Assembly: GCA_004026145.2 (NCBI GenBank)
Contig: CP034986.1
Span: forward strand, 16,283,304 to 16,347,303
Source of the DNA: Takifugu bimaculatus
Taxonomy: Eukaryota; Chordata; Actinopteri; Tetraodontiformes; Tetraodontidae
Direction of reading: 5' to 3'
Length of the DNA stretch: 64,000 nucleotides
The notes under the pieces are model-generated. The model did not search any database. It was not told the DNA's origin and was given only the letters and a program-made list of their open reading frames with translations. The translations under genes and the position numbers were made by a program. This document shows positions 60,791 to 64,000 of the stretch, piece by piece. Position 1 is the first letter of the stretch. Each line of letters opens with the position of its first letter.

Positions 60791-62452
60791 AGGACTTCAA
60801 TGTTGATCTTGTTTACAGAGCAGAGGAGGATCACCCCAACATTAAAAAACCCTCTTGCCGACTGGCAACAGAGGGGTGGGGGAGTCCACCAAAAGCTTTC
60901 TGAGATATGAAGAAAAGCAGAAAAGCAGAAAGGCCAAATCCATTTCTTCAAACGGAAAAAAGAAAAAGACATTAAAAGGGAAAGAGCCCGCCCACACCGC
61001 TTCTGTGGCGCCATGTATAAAGCTGCACCATTAAAGTGCGTCTTATTTACGCCATGTTTTTAAACTTTGTGTCCAAAGTTTGCAAATCACTTTTATCCTA
61101 AACCATCGTGCTTCATGTTATTTTGCACTTTACCTACTGATCAAATTTGACTGGTTTCTAAAGGAAATGTGGCCCTTTTAAAGACCCCTACACCCCTACA
61201 CAGCAGCTTTCTCTGCCATGTTTTTGTAAACCGGATACCAAATCACTGAACCCGATCATTCTGATAAAGCAAAAGATGTTTCCAGGTATTTTCCTCTGTT
61301 AGTTTGAGTGCTGGGATACTGAACCTATGTCATATTGAATGGATATTGGATACTGAACCTAATTTGGTCTGATTCGAGGTGTTTGGAGGACTTCTTCATG
61401 GCAGCTTCGTCTTCATTCAGTCAAAATCAGTTGGCGCTGAAATGATAACATTTGCTTTCAAGCCCTCTGATTTTCTGCTCGACTGGACCCGTGAGAAAGC
61501 GTTCAGACGTGGGAGCACGTCGAGCCTGAGCGGGTCTTTGGATGATGCAAACAGGCAGAAGTGGAAAACGAGACCGCCGACCTGCGCGCGGCCCTTAGCC
61601 TGTAGCAGCTTTCATCTGGGGGACATGAAAAGAGAAAGAAAATGGTGGACCAGGTGTGCTTCACGCTGATAAGCGTCAGCCAATTGAGCCGCTCCCTGCC
61701 AGCCCTCTGCTCTCCTCCCCTCATCTGATCCCATCTTTATCTTCCTACTTTCTGTGCTTCCTCCAACTCCCGCAACTTTCTTTCTGAAACGCAGAACATA
61801 AGCCCAGATCGGATGGACTGATAGAGCTTGAATAAACCCCAGGAATTAATTTTTTCATCTTTTATTGAAATTTTCCTCTGCTCTCACCCTCCCGTCTGAC
61901 TTTCTTTGCTATCTGCTCATTTTCTCTCTTTTTCCTTGAGCAATTTGATCAGAGCGGCACAAAAAGAGCCCTCTATAATAGAATATTTAATCTACAAAGC
62001 AAAACACAGGGAAATTAGAATACTGGTCTCATACATGTGCGGCTTCCTTAATGACGACTTATTTTCTTCAATTTTCTTTACGTTATGAGAAGAATGTACA
62101 CATGTTTGTGACTCCAACTAAAAGCTTTTTTTGAGTGTATTTTTTTTGCAGACGATACACGACAATTCACTGATCGTTTCTAATTAGTCTGACGATCATT
62201 TGTTATTTTAGCTTTGCTGCTAAAGGGTAAATGTATTTTGTTCTGAAACTCCCAGGGTTCCCTCAACACTGACATAACATTTTTACCTTGAGAAGGCACT
62301 ACAATATTTTCCTGCAAGAATACGACAAAATGTCAAATATTAAATCCACCCAGAATTTATATAACTTAAAAAGAACACTGATCAAAAAAACATAGGTTTT
62401 TAAACCCCAGTACACAGGCTTCATACATAACTCAGTGACCTGGAACAGAACA

Positions 62453-62498
62453 CCCCCCCCCCCACCACACACACACACACACACACACACGCGCACAC
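62453..62498. repeat. C-run followed by (CA)n
   Basis: About 11 C, then about 14 CA units and a CG-containing end. Confidence 0.93.
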
Positions 62499-62740
62499 CT
62501 AAAACATTGGGGACTCCGCCAACTGTGTGGGACAAATTGGAGGCAGCACAGTAACTCAGCGGTTGTCTTGAAAACTGAACACACCTTAAACAGCTGGAAA
62601 GGTCCCTTTTTGGATTTCTGTACATCAAATTGTCCCTGGAGTTTCCAGTCCAGCCCTTCAACACTGCGTAGGCAACAACATCAAACTTGTTGACCAAAGT
62701 CACAGTTTATCACAGCGAGTAGGTGAAGCGCTGCCAGAGG

Positions 62741-62905
62741 GCCGATGACATCAGTGCCCTGCTGCTTGGAATGGGCCCCAATAAAATTTATTCACTGTAG
62801 ACACTGGCACCAAAGAGACTTAATGAGGGCTTTGACATTTGTCCTTTTCTGTAATAATTATGCTGCTAGTGAGAATTTTGGCTGGTTATAACCTTTTGCT
62901 AATTT
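62741..62905. promoter_or_regulatory. Candidate conserved noncoding element
   Basis: 'ggccccaataaaatttattc', 'ctgtaataattatgctgcta' and 'ttttgctaatttagc' lie in non-repetitive sequence. AT-rich homeodomain-type cores. Conservation was not tested. Confidence 0.27.
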
Positions 62906-64000
62906 AGCTTTGTGCTCATCCCTGAGTGGGTTTGTTCTGTGTAATATATACGACCTTATGGGCTCTTGTAAAAAAGACAGCAGAGAAAACTGAAGGTCTC
63001 TTTGGTAGAGAGTTTATATTCTTCCCATCTTTGCTGCTGACACGAGAAAGTGCATTATATTTAACAAATTTACTGTGTTTTGGATTTTCATTAAAGGAGT
63101 GCACAAAATCTTATTTCAAGTGTTCAGTGCGGTGTAGGAAGGCAGTGTTCTCTTTCTTCGTTTCTTGCAAGATTGATGTCCACTGTTCTGATGTCGCCAA
63201 AACTATGATAATGGTGAGGTTAGCATTATATCAGTTTTCCTGTGAAAATGCATGGCTGTATTTCAGTTTCAGGTGCCATTGTGCTGTCCAGGTGTGTCCC
63301 AGCAGTGCAAGTTGCCAGATCAGAACCCAGTCTTCAAGAAACTTTTACATTTACTGCATAGCCTGTAGCTAAGGTTTAGCGTAGCTTATGAGTAGGTTAG
63401 ATATACAGCCAATGGGAGATGTTTAAGGCTGAGATCAGTGTGACCACACGGACTGATGCAGCGTGCAAACATTAGAGATGATATTGTCCCTCCAAAACAA
63501 AAGCTTCTGTATCTAGACAATGAAGTGTCATTTTCACGAGAAAACTGACTCTTTTTTACTGGGATATTTCAAAAACAAGTTGTTATCAGGACAATATGGA
63601 CTTCTTATGCTGTGATAACGAAATACATGGATGCGTCATGTAAAAATACACTTTTTTTAAAATATTGACTGAATCAATTGACCAGTCTTTCTAGAGAAAA
63701 TGGCACTAGCGCGGAAGACCAGCATTAAGCTGCTCTTTGTATCATAGCATCACAGTGCTTTTAATAGATGTTTTTAAGTGTTTAATGCATCAGTATAAGT
63801 GAGGGCAGGATTAAATGTGATCCAATAAATTCTGACCTGTCTGCAGGGGACGGGGATGAGAAGCGGAGGGTTCTTGGTGGAAGTCCTGCTACAGGTTTTG
63901 GTCTTTTGAACCAAATAGGGTGCTTTTATGTTAATATCAGCCACCCATTCGAAACGTAATGAGGCCACCAGGATGTTCTGGCACTGGCCCAGCAGGTCAG

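Larger units (their letters stand above)
60791..64000. other. Intergenic, no gene seen
   Basis: No supported exon. A C-run with (CA)n lies at 62453-62498 and a possible regulatory stretch at 62741-62905. The open frame at 62926-63372 has no recognisable domain. Confidence 0.5.

Noticed and set aside
62926..63372. 148-codon open frame near the right edge
   Set aside because: No domain, no splice signals that make sense, AT-rich chance-like composition.
1..64000. CRISPR array, prokaryotic operon or phage system
   Set aside because: The tandem repeats seen are microsatellites and a transposon minisatellite with no spacers, and all genes are vertebrate split genes.

Overview
The window reads as teleost fish nuclear DNA, probably a compact percomorph and possibly a pufferfish. 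The evidence is vertebrate split genes with GT-AG introns (some only 61-111 bp), abundant (CA)n microsatellites, and dispersed teleost repeats. No bacterial-type genes, operons or CRISPR arrays are visible.

Three protein-coding genes can be supported. (1) The last two coding exons of a GABA-A receptor beta subunit, best matching beta-3 (gabrb3), lie on + at 1732-1979 and 4036-4407. A long 3'UTR-like region follows. Upstream sequence is intron and carries an eroded LINE 3' end. (2) A complete seven-coding-exon ndfip2 lies on + at 17095-19823. It encodes a three-pass membrane adaptor for NEDD4-family ubiquitin ligases with PPPY, PPPY and LPTY motifs (257 aa). Its 3'UTR runs to about 21635. (3) A single-coding-exon sprouty gene, best matching spry2, lies on - at 37625-36675 (316 aa), with a candidate noncoding first exon and CpG-rich promoter near 39.66-40.26 kb.

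Layout: 1-7.3 kb is the gabrb3 end. 7.3-16.4 kb is intergenic and repeat-rich, with several (CA)n tracts, a pentanucleotide tract, a SINE-like element, two exact CTCF-type motifs and one unrecognised terminal-exon-like ORF. 16.4-21.6 kb is ndfip2. 21.6-36.6 kb is intergenic with stretches that look like conserved regulatory DNA. 36.6-40.3 kb is spry2. 40.3-64 kb has no gene I can support. It holds an internally deleted pogo-type DNA transposon (49.58-50.75 kb) with a 33-bp minisatellite containing telomere-type CCCTAA motifs, a decayed Ty3/gypsy element (54.25-56.09 kb), and several homeodomain/POU-motif-rich stretches that are candidate enhancers.

The genes do not form an operon. Ndfip2 (ubiquitin ligase recruitment) and Spry2 (feedback inhibition of receptor tyrosine kinase signalling) are also neighbours in human (13q31). 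Adding a GABRB gene recalls the human 4, 5q and X regions that carry other GABRB, SPRY and NDFIP paralogues, so the window may preserve an ancestral linkage. Exon boundaries were read by eye from splice signals and protein family knowledge. No alignment was run.
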